This document shows, piece after piece, positions 28,952 to 37,796 of a stretch of DNA of 64,000 nucleotides (its first letter is position 1; each line of letters begins with the position of its first letter). Both the position numbers and the translations under genes were made by a program. The DNA is from Paenibacillus elgii NBRC 100335 (GTDB lineage Bacteria > Bacillota > Bacilli > Paenibacillales > NBRC-103111). The notes beneath the pieces are model-generated. The model worked only from the letters and a program-made list of their open reading frames with translations. It was not told the DNA's origin and did not search any database. The DNA lies in the NCBI RefSeq assembly GCF_004000865.1, contig NZ_BIMB01000012.1:1-64000 (forward strand), in the 5' to 3' direction.

Positions 28952-30220
28952 ATGAGCGTACTCAGAACGCTTCTGCAAGACATCCCGATTCCGCAAATGG
29001 TCCGCATCCGTCAAAAATTCGACGGAACCCGGCTGGACCGCCCGACCGAGGACTTGGAACGCGAGCTGGCGAAGCCCGGCGCGATCGACCGGATCAAGCC
29101 GGGCCAGCAGGTGGCCGTGGCGGTAGGCAGCCGCGGTGTGGCAAACATCGCCGCCTTCACCCGGACGACGATCGATGCGATCAAACGGGCGGGCGCCCAT
29201 CCGTTCATCGTCCCCTGCATGGGCAGCCACGGCGGCGCGACCGCCGAAGGGCAGAAGGAAGTGCTTCACCATCTCGGCGTTACGGAGGAGGCGATGGGGG
29301 TACCGATCCGCTCGACGATGGAGGTCGTGCAGATCGACCAGCTGCCGAACGGCCTGCCGGTTTACGTCGACAAATACGCGTACGAGGCGGACGCCATCGT
29401 CGTGATCAACCGGGTGAAGCCGCACACCGCCTTCCGCGGCAAAATCGAAAGCGGCATTATGAAAATGATTTCCATCGGGCTCGGCAAGCAAAAAGGGGCG
29501 GAAGCGTGCCACCAGCTCGGCTTCAAATATATGGCGGAAAACGTGCCGGCCATGGCGCGGATTATGATCGAAAAGCTGCCGATCCTGTTCGGCGTGGCGC
29601 TGGTGGAAAATGCATACGACGAAACGTGCATCGTCGAAGTGCTGCCCGCAGCTCAGGTGGAGGAGCGCGAGATGGTGCTGCTTGAGATCGCCAAAGCTCG
29701 GCTGCCGAAAATTTTGTTCGATCAAATCGACGTTCTGGTTATCGATTACATTGGCAAAAACATCAGCGGCGACGGCATGGACCCAAACATTACCGGCCGT
29801 TATCCGACGCCGTACGCGCACGGCGGTCCCGACGTATCCAAAATGGTCGTGCTCGACACGACGCCGGAAACGAAAGGCAACGCCAACGGCGTCGGCACGG
29901 CTGATTTCACGACGCAGCGGCTGGTCGACAAGATGGATTTGGCCGCGACGTACGCCAACGGGCTGACTTCCACCGTATGCGCACCGACCAAAATCGCAAC
30001 GACGCTCGAAAACGACCTATACGCCATCAAAGCCGCGGTCAAAACCTGCAATATTTTAGATTATACCCAATGCCGGCTGGTGCGTATTCGGGATACGCTG
30101 CATTTGGGCGAAATCGAGATTTCGGTCAACTTGCTTGAGGAAGCGAAGCTTCATCCGGATATCGAGATTTTGACCGAACCGTACGATCTGTCATTCAACA
30201 GCGAAGGGAATTTGGTATAA
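28952..30220 (+). CDS. LarA-like (DUF2088) protein of the lactate racemase family
   Basis: 422 residues, ATG at 28952 behind GGGGAGG. Segments such as VAVAVGSRGV, CMGSHGGA, VVINRVKPHT and GIMKMISIGLGKQKGA are those of the LarA-type family, whose founder uses a nickel pincer cofactor to invert a hydroxy acid. No cofactor synthesis genes (larB, larC, larE) are in this window. It sits between the operon regulator and gluconokinase, stop and next start abutting, so a sugar-acid racemase or epimerase feeding gluconate is a reasonable guess. Family call from recall; activity unproven. Confidence 0.75.
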   Translation: MSVLRTLLQDIPIPQMVRIRQKFDGTRLDRPTEDLERELAKPGAIDRIKPGQQVAVAVGSRGVANIAAFTRTTIDAIKRAGAHPFIVPCMGSHGGATAEGQKEVLHHLGVTEEAMGVPIRSTMEVVQIDQLPNGLPVYVDKYAYEADAIVVINRVKPHTAFRGKIESGIMKMISIGLGKQKGAEACHQLGFKYMAENVPAMARIMIEKLPILFGVALVENAYDETCIVEVLPAAQVEEREMVLLEIAKARLPKILFDQIDVLVIDYIGKNISGDGMDPNITGRYPTPYAHGGPDVSKMVVLDTTPETKGNANGVGTADFTTQRLVDKMDLAATYANGLTSTVCAPTKIATTLENDLYAIKAAVKTCNILDYTQCRLVRIRDTLHLGEIEISVNLLEEAKLHPDIEILTEPYDLSFNSEGNLV

Positions 30221-31780
30221 ATGAGCGGTTTGTCTGTACCCAAGCCTTACATCATCGCCGCAGATATCGGCACGACGAGCACCAAGACGCTGGTGATCGA
30301 CCGGAGCGGCCGCGTGCTTGCGTCCCATGCGGTGGAGTATCCACTTTACACGCCCAAACCCGATAGGGCCGAGCAGGACCCGGAAGAAATTTATCAAGCG
30401 GTCCTTACCGCCATTCGTGAAGTCGTCCGCAAAGCAGCCGTTCTGCCAGGACAAGTGCTATGCGTCTCGTTCAGCTCGGCGATGCACAGCCTGATTGCGG
30501 TGGACCGCGATCTGCACCCGCTGACGCGGTGCATCACGTGGGCGGACAACCGCAGCGTCGGCTACGTCAAAGTGCTGAAGGAAGAGCGGAACGGCCATGA
30601 CATTTACCGGAACACGGGCACTCCGATTCATCCGATGTCGCCTTTGCTGAAGCTGATGTGGCTCAGGGATAACCAGCCGGACTTGTTCGACCAGGCGTAT
30701 AAATTTATCGGCATCAAAGAATACGTGTTCGGCAAGCTGTTCGGCAAGCTGGTGATCGACTACTCGCTGGCAAGCTGCACGGGGCTGTTCAACCTGCGGG
30801 AGCTGGCGTGGGATAAGCAGGCGCTCGAAGCCTGCGGCGTCCGGCCCGAGCAGTTGTCGGAGCCCGTATCGACCACGCACGTGCTGCAAGGGCTAAACGC
30901 CGGGGATGCGGCCGCGATGGGGCTCTCGGCGGATACGCCTTTTGTCGTGGGCGCGTCCGACGGCGTGCTGGCCAATCTCGGCGTCGGCGCTTTCGAGCCA
31001 GGCGTTTACGCGGTGACGATCGGGACCAGCGGCGCTGTCCGCGGCGTCGTGCGCGAGCCGATAACCGATCCGAAGGGGCGGCTGTTCTGCTATGCGCTCA
31101 AGGAAGATTTCTGGGTCGTCGGCGGGGCGATCAACAATGGCGGCATCATGTTCCGCTGGGTGCGCGATCAGCTTGCGACGGCGGAAGCGGAGGAAGGTCG
31201 CCGCCTGGGCATGGACCCGTACGACTATTTGACGTCTCTGGCCCGTGAGGTGGCTGCGGGTTCGGACGGACTTATCTTCCTACCGCTGCTTGCCGGCGAG
31301 CGAGCGCCGTACTGGAACGCGAACGCGCGCGGCGTATTTTTCGGGTTATCGCTCTATCATCAGAAGAAGCATATGATCCGGGCGGTGCTGGAGGGCGTCA
31401 TGTACCGGATTCATTCGGTCGTTTCCGCGCTGGAGGAGCTCAGCGGCCCGACCCGGGAGGTGCGCGCCTCCGGCGGCTTTGCCCGCTCTTCGTTCTGGCT
31501 GCAGATGATGGCCGATGTGCTGAAGGCGAATGTCGCCGTGCCGAATACGATCGAAAGCTCCGGCCTCGGGGCGGCGCAGCTTGGCATGCTGGCGCTCGGC
31601 GAGATTAAAGATTTCTCCAGCGTTCACGATTGGATGCAGGTCGAGCAGTCGCTTCGGGCAAGCGAGCCGAACCATGAAGTATATCAACAGTTGACAAAAA
31701 TTTATAATCGTGTGTACCATCAGTTGAAGGATGAGTTTGATGACATCGCCGCCTTTCAACAGATTCACACGAAATCTTAG
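30221..31780 (+). CDS. gntK: Gluconokinase, FGGY family
   Basis: 519 residues, the usual length of Bacillus-type FGGY gluconokinase. The N-terminal phosphate-binding motif AADIGTTSTKT and later IGTSGAVRGV and the FGGY signature region RASGGFARSSFWLQM are present. It starts directly after the stop of the LarA-like gene with its ribosome site inside that gene. It phosphorylates gluconate to 6-phosphogluconate, which the dehydrogenase two genes on oxidises. No gluconate permease is in the operon, so uptake must be encoded elsewhere. Another sugar substrate is possible, but the neighbourhood supports gluconate. Confidence 0.88.
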   Translation: MSGLSVPKPYIIAADIGTTSTKTLVIDRSGRVLASHAVEYPLYTPKPDRAEQDPEEIYQAVLTAIREVVRKAAVLPGQVLCVSFSSAMHSLIAVDRDLHPLTRCITWADNRSVGYVKVLKEERNGHDIYRNTGTPIHPMSPLLKLMWLRDNQPDLFDQAYKFIGIKEYVFGKLFGKLVIDYSLASCTGLFNLRELAWDKQALEACGVRPEQLSEPVSTTHVLQGLNAGDAAAMGLSADTPFVVGASDGVLANLGVGAFEPGVYAVTIGTSGAVRGVVREPITDPKGRLFCYALKEDFWVVGGAINNGGIMFRWVRDQLATAEAEEGRRLGMDPYDYLTSLAREVAAGSDGLIFLPLLAGERAPYWNANARGVFFGLSLYHQKKHMIRAVLEGVMYRIHSVVSALEELSGPTREVRASGGFARSSFWLQMMADVLKANVAVPNTIESSGLGAAQLGMLALGEIKDFSSVHDWMQVEQSLRASEPNHEVYQQLTKIYNRVYHQLKDEFDDIAAFQQIHTKS

Positions 31781-31793
31781 GGGGCATCGGGCC

Positions 31794-32561
31794 ATGAACT
31801 TATTCGATTTATCGGGAAAAACGGCAGTTATCATCGGAGGCAACAGCACCTTAGGCGGAACGATGGGGATTGCGCTTGGCGGACACGGAGCCGATGTCGC
31901 GGTGGTCGGGCGTAATATGGAGAAATCCGAGGAAGTTGCGAAGCGGATCGAAGCGGCCGGCGGACGGGCCAAGTGCTTTTCGGCGGATGCGACGAACGCC
32001 GAGGACTTGAAGCGGGTGCTGTCTGAAGTACTTGCGTGGACGGGACGCTGCGATATTTTGATGAACTGTCCGGGCAAAAACAGCGCGACGCCGTTTTTTG
32101 ACATTACGATGGACGAATGGGATTCGATTATGGAAGTGAATCTCAAAAGCGTCGTGTTGGCGTGTCAAATTTTTGGGAAGCATATGGTGGACAAGGGCGA
32201 GGGAGGCAGTATCATTAACATCTCCTCGGTATCTTCGGACCCGCCGCTGTCCAAAGTGTTCACGTACTCCGCTTCCAAAGCGGCGGTGAACAACGTCACC
32301 CAATTTCTGGCGCGCGAGTTCGCTCCGGCACGCGTACGTGTCAACGCCATCATTCCGGGCTTCTTCCCGGCCGAGCAAAACCGCAAAATTTTGTCTCCCG
32401 AGCGTGTCGAATCTATCATGCGCCATACGCCGATGAACCGTTTCGGCGAAGCGGAAGAGCTTCAGGGCGCAGCCGTGTATCTGGCTTCGGAGAAAGCTTC
32501 GAGTTTCGTCACCGGCACGGTGCTGCGGGTGGACGGGGGCTTCGGAGCGATGACGATTTAA
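31794..32561 (+). CDS. Short-chain dehydrogenase/reductase
   Basis: 255 residues, ATG at 31794 behind AGGGGG. Catalytic Ser in ISSVSS and YxxxK in YSASK are intact, and the C-terminal RVDGGF is typical. The nucleotide motif is unusual: GGNSTLGGTMG replaces the common TGxxxGIG, and NCPGKN stands where NNAG is expected. Similar variants occur in D-mannonate/fructuronate and gluconate 5-reductase-like SDRs. Position in the operon suggests oxidation or reduction of a sugar acid such as 5-ketogluconate. Exact substrate unknown. Confidence 0.88.
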   Translation: MNLFDLSGKTAVIIGGNSTLGGTMGIALGGHGADVAVVGRNMEKSEEVAKRIEAAGGRAKCFSADATNAEDLKRVLSEVLAWTGRCDILMNCPGKNSATPFFDITMDEWDSIMEVNLKSVVLACQIFGKHMVDKGEGGSIINISSVSSDPPLSKVFTYSASKAAVNNVTQFLAREFAPARVRVNAIIPGFFPAEQNRKILSPERVESIMRHTPMNRFGEAEELQGAAVYLASEKASSFVTGTVLRVDGGFGAMTI

Positions 32562-32575
32562 GCGGACAGGACCAG

Positions 32576-32720
32576 CTCCCAAACCGACTCCGGTGCAGCA
32601 ATATCCATCTCCGGTCGCTCTTGAAAATGGATTCCTTGAACTTACCTTGCAGTAAGAATCCATTTTCAAAGGCGACACGCAGGCTCTTCGATGGATATTC
32701 TGACCTCCGTCTCTTGGGAG
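32576..32720 (+). repeat. Nested palindromic element, copy 1 of a two-member family
   Basis: Three nested stems: CTCCCAA (32576-32582) with TTGGGAG (32714-32720); AATATCCATC (32600-32609) with GATGGATATT (32690-32699); TTGAAAATGGATTC (32621-32634) with GAATCCATTTTCAA (32656-32669). The 21-nt terminal loop holds TTAC/GTAA. The linkers are 11 nt (5') and 20 nt (3'), as in the copy at 53281-53436. It lies between the SDR gene and the 6-phosphogluconate dehydrogenase gene, in the direction of transcription. No known RNA family or insertion sequence was recognised. Confidence 0.8.
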
Positions 32721-32781
32721 AAGTTCCAAACCCCCTAAATCGTCAAAATTAAAATAGAAAAAGGAAGGAAGAGAAACCACA

Positions 32782-34194
32782 ATGTCCAAACAACAAGTCG
32801 GCGTTATCGGTCTTGCGGTCATGGGGAAAAACCTGGCTCTGAACATCGAAAGCAGAGGCTTTACAGTGTCCGTCTTCAACCGTTCGCGGGAGAAAACAGA
32901 TGCGCTGCTCGCAGAAGCGCAAGGCAAGAACCTGGTCGGTACATATAGCATCGAGGAATTCGTAGCTTCGCTCGAAACGCCTCGTAAAATTTTAATCATG
33001 GTGCAAGCGGGCCATGCGACGGATGATACGATTAACCAACTGGTTCCTCATCTGGAAAAAGGCGATATTATCATCGACGGCGGCAACGCATTTTTCCCGG
33101 ACACCCAGCGCCGCAACAAGGAACTGGAAGCGCACGGTCTCCGCTTTATCGGCACGGGCGTATCCGGCGGCGAGGAAGGCGCGCTGAAGGGCCCTGCGAT
33201 CATGCCGGGCGGGCAGAAGGACGCCTACGAGCTGGTCGCTCCGATTCTGACGGCCATTTCCGCCAAAGTGAACGGTGACCCTTGCTGCACCTACATCGGA
33301 CCGGACGGCGCCGGCCATTATGTGAAGATGGTACATAACGGCATCGAGTATGGCGACATGCAGCTCATCTGCGAAGCGTACCATCTACTCAAAGACGTGC
33401 TTGGTGTCAGCACGCAGGAGCTTCATGAGATTTTCGCCGATTGGAACAAGGGCGAGCTGGACAGCTACCTGATCGAAATCACAACCGACATTTTCACCAA
33501 ATACGATTCGGAAACGGGCAAGCCGATGGTCGATGTCATTCTCGATTCCGCCGGCCAGAAGGGTACGGGCAAATGGACAAGCCAAAGCGCGCTTGATCTC
33601 GGCGTTCCGCTGTCCATCATTACCGAATCCGTCTTCTCCCGCTTCATCTCGGCCATGAAAGAAGAGCGCGTTGCTGCCAGCAAAGTGCTGAACGGACCGA
33701 AGCATGCGGCGTTCGACGGCGACCGTGCGGCATTTATCGAAGCGGTACGGAAGGCGCTGTATGCGAGCAAAATTTGCTCTTACGCACAGGGCTTCGCCCA
33801 AATGAGAGCGGCAAGCGAGGAATACAACTGGAGCCTGGACTATGGCAGCATTGCGATGATTTTCCGCGGCGGCTGCATTATCCGCGCCCGTTTCCTGCAG
33901 AACATCAAGGATGCGTACGACCGCAGCCCGGAGCTGAAAAACCTGCTGCTTGACGAATACTTCAAGGGCATCGTGGAGCAGTACCAAGACGCTTGGAGAA
34001 GCGTCGTCGCAACGGCAATTACCCGCGGCGTGCCGGTTCCGGCCTTCGCTTCCGCGCTGGCTTACTACGACAGCTACCGGACCGAGCGTTTGCCGGCAAA
34101 CCTGCTGCAAGCGCAGCGCGATTATTTCGGCGCGCATACCTTCAAGCGGGTTGACAAAGAAGGCACCTTCCACTTCCACTGGATGGAAAACTAA
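32782..34194 (+). CDS. gnd: 6-phosphogluconate dehydrogenase, decarboxylating
   Basis: 470 residues, full length. NADP site [20 protein letters not shown], substrate loop [10 protein letters not shown], catalytic region [17 protein letters not shown], and C-terminal tail FHFHWME. It converts 6-phosphogluconate to ribulose 5-phosphate with NADPH release. AAGGAAGGAAG precedes the ATG. It follows the palindromic element, so its expression relative to the upstream operon genes may depend on read-through; it could also have its own promoter in the AT-rich stretch 32740-32770. Final step of the gluconate route encoded here. Confidence 0.95.
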   Translation: MSKQQVGVIGLAVMGKNLALNIESRGFTVSVFNRSREKTDALLAEAQGKNLVGTYSIEEFVASLETPRKILIMVQAGHATDDTINQLVPHLEKGDIIIDGGNAFFPDTQRRNKELEAHGLRFIGTGVSGGEEGALKGPAIMPGGQKDAYELVAPILTAISAKVNGDPCCTYIGPDGAGHYVKMVHNGIEYGDMQLICEAYHLLKDVLGVSTQELHEIFADWNKGELDSYLIEITTDIFTKYDSETGKPMVDVILDSAGQKGTGKWTSQSALDLGVPLSIITESVFSRFISAMKEERVAASKVLNGPKHAAFDGDRAAFIEAVRKALYASKICSYAQGFAQMRAASEEYNWSLDYGSIAMIFRGGCIIRARFLQNIKDAYDRSPELKNLLLDEYFKGIVEQYQDAWRSVVATAITRGVPVPAFASALAYYDSYRTERLPANLLQAQRDYFGAHTFKRVDKEGTFHFHWMEN

Positions 34195-34198
34195 ACGG

Positions 34199-34540
34199 CT
34201 ACAGGTGCCTTTTGATGCGGTCCGGCTTGACCGGATGCAGACCGAAGGATGCTTCGTACAGCCAGTTCTTGAGCCGGTCGGCCTCCATATCGTGGCCGCC
34301 CCGCCGCTGAATGAGCATCAAAGCGATTTCGGCAAAATATCTGAAGTTTTTAAGCAATCGTGGCTGGGAAAGATCCGTCAAGTTCGGGTCCTCCTCGGCC
34401 ACCTTTTTTTTAATATACTCCAGCATCCAGACGATTTCTTCTCGGCATAAGGGTCGTGTGGGATCCATGATTTGTTCCAGCTTGTGCTCGGTCCAGTCGG
34501 GACCGGCTGCGCTGGTTTGCGGCAGAGCGCCTTGCGTCAT
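34199..34540 (-). CDS. Small cytoplasmic protein of unknown function
   Basis: 113 residues from the ATG at 34540, chosen because GAAGGGAG lies 11 nt upstream; an ATG at 34573 has no such site. The N-terminus is polar and probably disordered. The rest looks helical: EEIVWMLEYIKKKVAEED, then LKNFRYFAEIALMLIQRRG. No membrane or secretion signal. Convergent with gnd, 5 bases apart. I do not recognise the family. Confidence 0.65.
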   Translation of the reverse strand: MTQGALPQTSAAGPDWTEHKLEQIMDPTRPLCREEIVWMLEYIKKKVAEEDPNLTDLSQPRLLKNFRYFAEIALMLIQRRGGHDMEADRLKNWLYEASFGLHPVKPDRIKRHL

Positions 34541-34706
34541 ATGACCGTGTTCTCCCTTCGGGAAAATATGCATTAAACATCATGACTGATCTGGCTGGAA
34601 TTTATTCACAACCATCTTATGATTTTGTCAAACTTTCTATTCACGCGGTGTCGGCTATGATATGATAGGGTCAGTTGAATGATGCGAAAGTCAGAGGTGC
34701 AGGGAA

Positions 34707-35222
34707 GTGGAATACCGTAACATCGTGTTGGTCGGTATGATGGGAACCGGCAAATCCTCCGTCGGACAAGCGCTCGCTTTGAGGCTGAACTGGGTGTACG
34801 AGGATACGGACGCTGCTATTGAGCGGACACAGGGAATGAGCATTACCCGAATGTTTGCGGAGCTCGGAGAGCCCTTCTTCCGCAAAGTGGAAAGCGAGAC
34901 GATCGAACGGACGCTGCAGGGTCGGCATCAAGTGGTAGCAACCGGAGGCGGGGCCGTTCTGGCAGAGCACAACCGGATTCTCATGAAGCGCAGCGGTCTG
35001 GTTGTCGCGCTGAAGGCATCAGCCGAAACGATCATTGAGCGGGTCCGGTCCGATCAAAGCCGTCCTTTGCTGCAAGGCGGAGTCGAAGACCGTGTACGCC
35101 ACATTATGGAGAGCCGCAAGCACGCGTACGATTTTGCGGATCTCCATGTGGATACGGACGGCAAGACCGTCGGGCAGATCGTCGACGAGATCTGCAGCCG
35201 CTTGGTGCGGGAGCGGGCTTAA
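34707..35222 (+). CDS. aroK: Shikimate kinase
   Basis: 171 residues, GTG start at 34707. P-loop GMMGTGKSS, shikimate-binding DTDAAIE, and VATGGGAVL, FRKVESET and SRPLL all match. It phosphorylates shikimate at the 3-position, one step before the EPSP synthase encoded 1.2 kb downstream (aroA at 36438). The two genes are separated by a leftward rhodanese gene and the fluoride channels, so they are not one operon. Its end overlaps the end of the rhodanese gene by 4 bases. Confidence 0.93.
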   Translation: MEYRNIVLVGMMGTGKSSVGQALALRLNWVYEDTDAAIERTQGMSITRMFAELGEPFFRKVESETIERTLQGRHQVVATGGGAVLAEHNRILMKRSGLVVALKASAETIIERVRSDQSRPLLQGGVEDRVRHIMESRKHAYDFADLHVDTDGKTVGQIVDEICSRLVRERA

Positions 35223-35512
35223 AGCTGCTCCCACTCCAGCATGCCGCCGGTCATATTGACAAGTCCGGTGAAGCCTTGGGCTTCCAAATATTCAAGCGCC
35301 CGTCCGCTGCGATTGCCGCTGCGGCAGACGAGAATCGTTTCGCTGTGCTGCGGGATTTCGCCAAGGCGCTGAGGGACTTCCATCAACGGAATGTGCTTGG
35401 CTCCCGGAATCATGCCGAGCGCGACTTCTTCCGGTTCGCGCACGTCGATGATGGTAAGCTTTTCGCCGTTTTCAAGCCGTTGCTTGAGTTCTTGCGGGGT
35501 AATCGTATGCAT
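35219..35512 (-). CDS. Single-domain rhodanese-like protein
   Basis: 97 residues from the ATG at 35512 (AAGGAGG 8 nt upstream). IIDVREPEEV, then the active-site loop CRSGNRSG with a catalytic Cys, is a rhodanese domain of GlpE/YtwF size. It probably carries persulfide sulfur between donors and acceptors in the cytoplasm. Single-gene unit on the - strand. Confidence 0.9.
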   Translation of the reverse strand: MHTITPQELKQRLENGEKLTIIDVREPEEVALGMIPGAKHIPLMEVPQRLGEIPQHSETILVCRSGNRSGRALEYLEAQGFTGLVNMTGGMLEWEQL

Positions 35513-35641
35513 CAATACAGCCTCCTTCTCGTTCGGCTTGCGGCCGACTTGCCTTCATCATAAAAAGAAAACGGCAGCGTGTCAAACGAAGCGGAACGCC
35601 TGTCGTTGATGACGCTTATTTCGAATGGGGACGATAATGGG

Positions 35642-36034
35642 ATGACCGTACTTTATATAGGTCTGGCGGGAATCGCCGGAGCGCTGGCTCGGTACGGATT
35701 GTCCATCGCGATGAATCCGCATCAGGTCACCTCGCTGCCGTGGGGAACGCTGCTGTGCAACCTCGCGGGCTGCTTGACGCTTGGCTTTCTGGCCTATTTG
35801 CCCGGTTTGAAGCGGTATCCGAGTCTTCGCGCCGCGCTGACGACCGGATTCGTCGGAGCGTTTACGACGTTCTCGACATTAAGCTGGGAGCTCGTATCCA
35901 TGCTCCAGCAGCAGCTTTGGACGATCGCCGCGATTTATTTTATCGTCAGTCTGTGGGGCGGAATCGGCTGCATTCGTCTCGGGCGCCGGTTCGGCTTAAA
36001 TTTGACGGCGGTAAAAAGGGGTTCTGAGGAATGA
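35642..36034 (+). CDS. crcB: Fluoride channel subunit FluC/CrcB, first copy
   Basis: 130 residues from the ATG at 35642 (GGGGA upstream); the frame is open from 35579 but the extra residues are not CrcB-like. Four membrane helices; GTLLCNLAGCLTLGFL contains the conserved Asn, and TTGFVGAFTTFSTLSWE the Phe-box and Na-site region of Fluc channels. Its stop overlaps the start of a second crcB gene. Tandem copies in Bacillales form hetero-dimeric fluoride exporters. Confidence 0.93.
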   Translation: MTVLYIGLAGIAGALARYGLSIAMNPHQVTSLPWGTLLCNLAGCLTLGFLAYLPGLKRYPSLRAALTTGFVGAFTTFSTLSWELVSMLQQQLWTIAAIYFIVSLWGGIGCIRLGRRFGLNLTAVKRGSEE

Positions 36035-36414
36035 TGTCGAATACGTTAGGAACGCTGCTGCTCGTAAGCGCAGGAGGCTTTGCCGGCGCCGTTTCAAGGT
36101 ATTGGATCAGCAGCCGGATCGCGGAACGGCTTAAAACTTCTCTGCCATACGGAACGCTGACGGTCAACCTGGCCGGTTCGTTCTTGTTGGGCGTTCTGTG
36201 GGGAGGAGGGGCCGACGGCCATCTGATGGCGCTCCTTGGCACCGGGTTTATGGGTGCATTCACGACCTTTTCAACGCTAAAGCTGGAAAGCGAAGCGCTG
36301 CTTCACCGAAGCGAAAGACGGACGGCCTGGCTGTACATGGGGCTGTCGTATACACTCGGTTTGCTGCTTGCTTATGCGGGCTATACCCTTTCACTTACAT
36401 ATATAAAGCTCTGA
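36031..36414 (+). CDS. crcB: Fluoride channel subunit FluC/CrcB, second copy
   Basis: 127 residues; the ATG overlaps the previous TGA, so translation is coupled. GTLTVNLAGSFLLGVLWG and GTGFMGAFTTFSTLKLE repeat the motifs of the first copy. Forms the anti-parallel partner subunit of the channel, which lets cytoplasmic fluoride out. aroA starts 23 bases downstream and may be co-transcribed. Confidence 0.93.
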   Translation: MMSNTLGTLLLVSAGGFAGAVSRYWISSRIAERLKTSLPYGTLTVNLAGSFLLGVLWGGGADGHLMALLGTGFMGAFTTFSTLKLESEALLHRSERRTAWLYMGLSYTLGLLLAYAGYTLSLTYIKL

Positions 36415-36437
36415 CGGACAAGGAGAGATACTTTACG

Positions 36438-37733
36438 ATGAAAGCCATTGTCAAACCGACCCCGCGTCTGGGCGGGACGATTAACGCCCTGTCTTCCAAA
36501 AACTATACGACCCGTTATTTGCTCATCGCCGCGCTTGCTGACGGGACGAGCACGGTGTATTTTCCGGCCCACAGCGAGGATAGCGATGCGATGCGCCGCT
36601 GTATCCGGGATTTGGGCGCCGTCCTGGAAGAGGACAACGAGAAGATGATAATCCGCGGCTTCGGCCGTCATCCGAAGCATGTAAGCGAGCTGAACGTCGG
36701 CAATGCGGGAGCGGTGCTCCGCTTTTTGATGTCCGTCGCCGCTTTCTGCCCGGAGGTGACGTTCATTAACGCTTATCCGGATTCCCTCGGCAAACGGCCC
36801 CATGACGACCTGATCGACGCCTTGAAGCAAATGGGAGTCGAGGTCGAGCACCGCGAAGGAAAGCTGCCGATTACGATTCGGGGCGGCCATCCGCACGGCG
36901 GCAAAATTACCGTTTCCGGGAACGTCAGCTCGCAATTTTTAAGCTCCTTGCTGTTCGTTGCTCCTCTGCTGGACGAGGATAGCGAGATTACGGTGCTGCA
37001 CGATCTGAAATCGAAAATTATCGTCGGCCAGACGCTGGAAGTCATTGCCCAAGCAGGCGTGAAGATCGAAGCGTCCGACGATTTGATGCATTATAAAATT
37101 CCAGGCAAGCAGCAGTACACGCCCCAAAACTATACGGTTCAGGGCGATTATCCCGGCTCTGCCGCCATCCTGGCTGCTGCGGCCGTGACGCATTCGGACG
37201 TAACGGTGCTTCATCTGGCGGAGCAGAGCAAGCAGGGCGAGCGGGCCGTTGTCGATGTGCTCCGCGCGATGGGCGTCGATCTTACCCACGAGAACGATAC
37301 CGTTCGGATTCGCGGCAATCAGAAGCTGACCGCAGGCGAATTTGACGGGGATCATTTTACCGATGCCGTGCTGGCGATGGTCGCTGCGGCGGTGTTCGCA
37401 GAGGGCACGTCCCGCTTCTACAATGTAGAAAACCTGCGGTATAAGGAATGCGACCGAATTACGGATTTTGTCAACGAGCTGCGCAAAGCCGGAGCGGATG
37501 TGGAAGAAAGACAAAGCGAGATCATCGTCCACGGGCGTCCGCAGGGCGTAACGGGCGGCGTCGAGATTAACGCACACTACGACCATCGCGTCATCATGGC
37601 GCTCACCGTCGTCGGCCTCCGCTCCGAGCAAGGCTTGATTATCAACGACGCGCACCATGTGGCCAAATCTTACCCGCATTACTTCGAGCATTTGCTGTTG
37701 CTCGGGGCGCAGATCGAACTGGTTCAAGAGTAA
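36438..37733 (+). CDS. aroA: EPSP synthase, divergent type
   Basis: 431 residues from the ATG at 36438 (AGGAGAG upstream). It condenses shikimate 3-phosphate with phosphoenolpyruvate. Recognisable: SSKNYTTRYLLIAAL (normally GSKSxTNR), NAGAVLRFL, GDYPGSAAILAAAA, YKECDRI and HYDHRVIMAL. The phosphoenolpyruvate loop reads GNAGAVLRF where sensitive class I enzymes have GNAGTAMRP, so several positions that shape the glyphosate site differ. A related UDP-GlcNAc enolpyruvyl transferase is less likely given KEcDRi and DHR motifs. aroK lies 1.2 kb upstream. Confidence 0.85.
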   Translation: MKAIVKPTPRLGGTINALSSKNYTTRYLLIAALADGTSTVYFPAHSEDSDAMRRCIRDLGAVLEEDNEKMIIRGFGRHPKHVSELNVGNAGAVLRFLMSVAAFCPEVTFINAYPDSLGKRPHDDLIDALKQMGVEVEHREGKLPITIRGGHPHGGKITVSGNVSSQFLSSLLFVAPLLDEDSEITVLHDLKSKIIVGQTLEVIAQAGVKIEASDDLMHYKIPGKQQYTPQNYTVQGDYPGSAAILAAAAVTHSDVTVLHLAEQSKQGERAVVDVLRAMGVDLTHENDTVRIRGNQKLTAGEFDGDHFTDAVLAMVAAAVFAEGTSRFYNVENLRYKECDRITDFVNELRKAGADVEERQSEIIVHGRPQGVTGGVEINAHYDHRVIMALTVVGLRSEQGLIINDAHHVAKSYPHYFEHLLLLGAQIELVQE

Positions 37734-37796
37734 GGCGCTGCGCGCCGGCGTTGTTCAACCCATCATCATGATCGGCATGCTGATCGTAACGAGGCG

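Noticed and set aside
35513-35641. Fluoride riboswitch before the crcB pair
   Set aside because: TGATGACGC near 35615 resembles part of the crcB motif, but the 5' GGNGATG element and the pairing scheme are missing.
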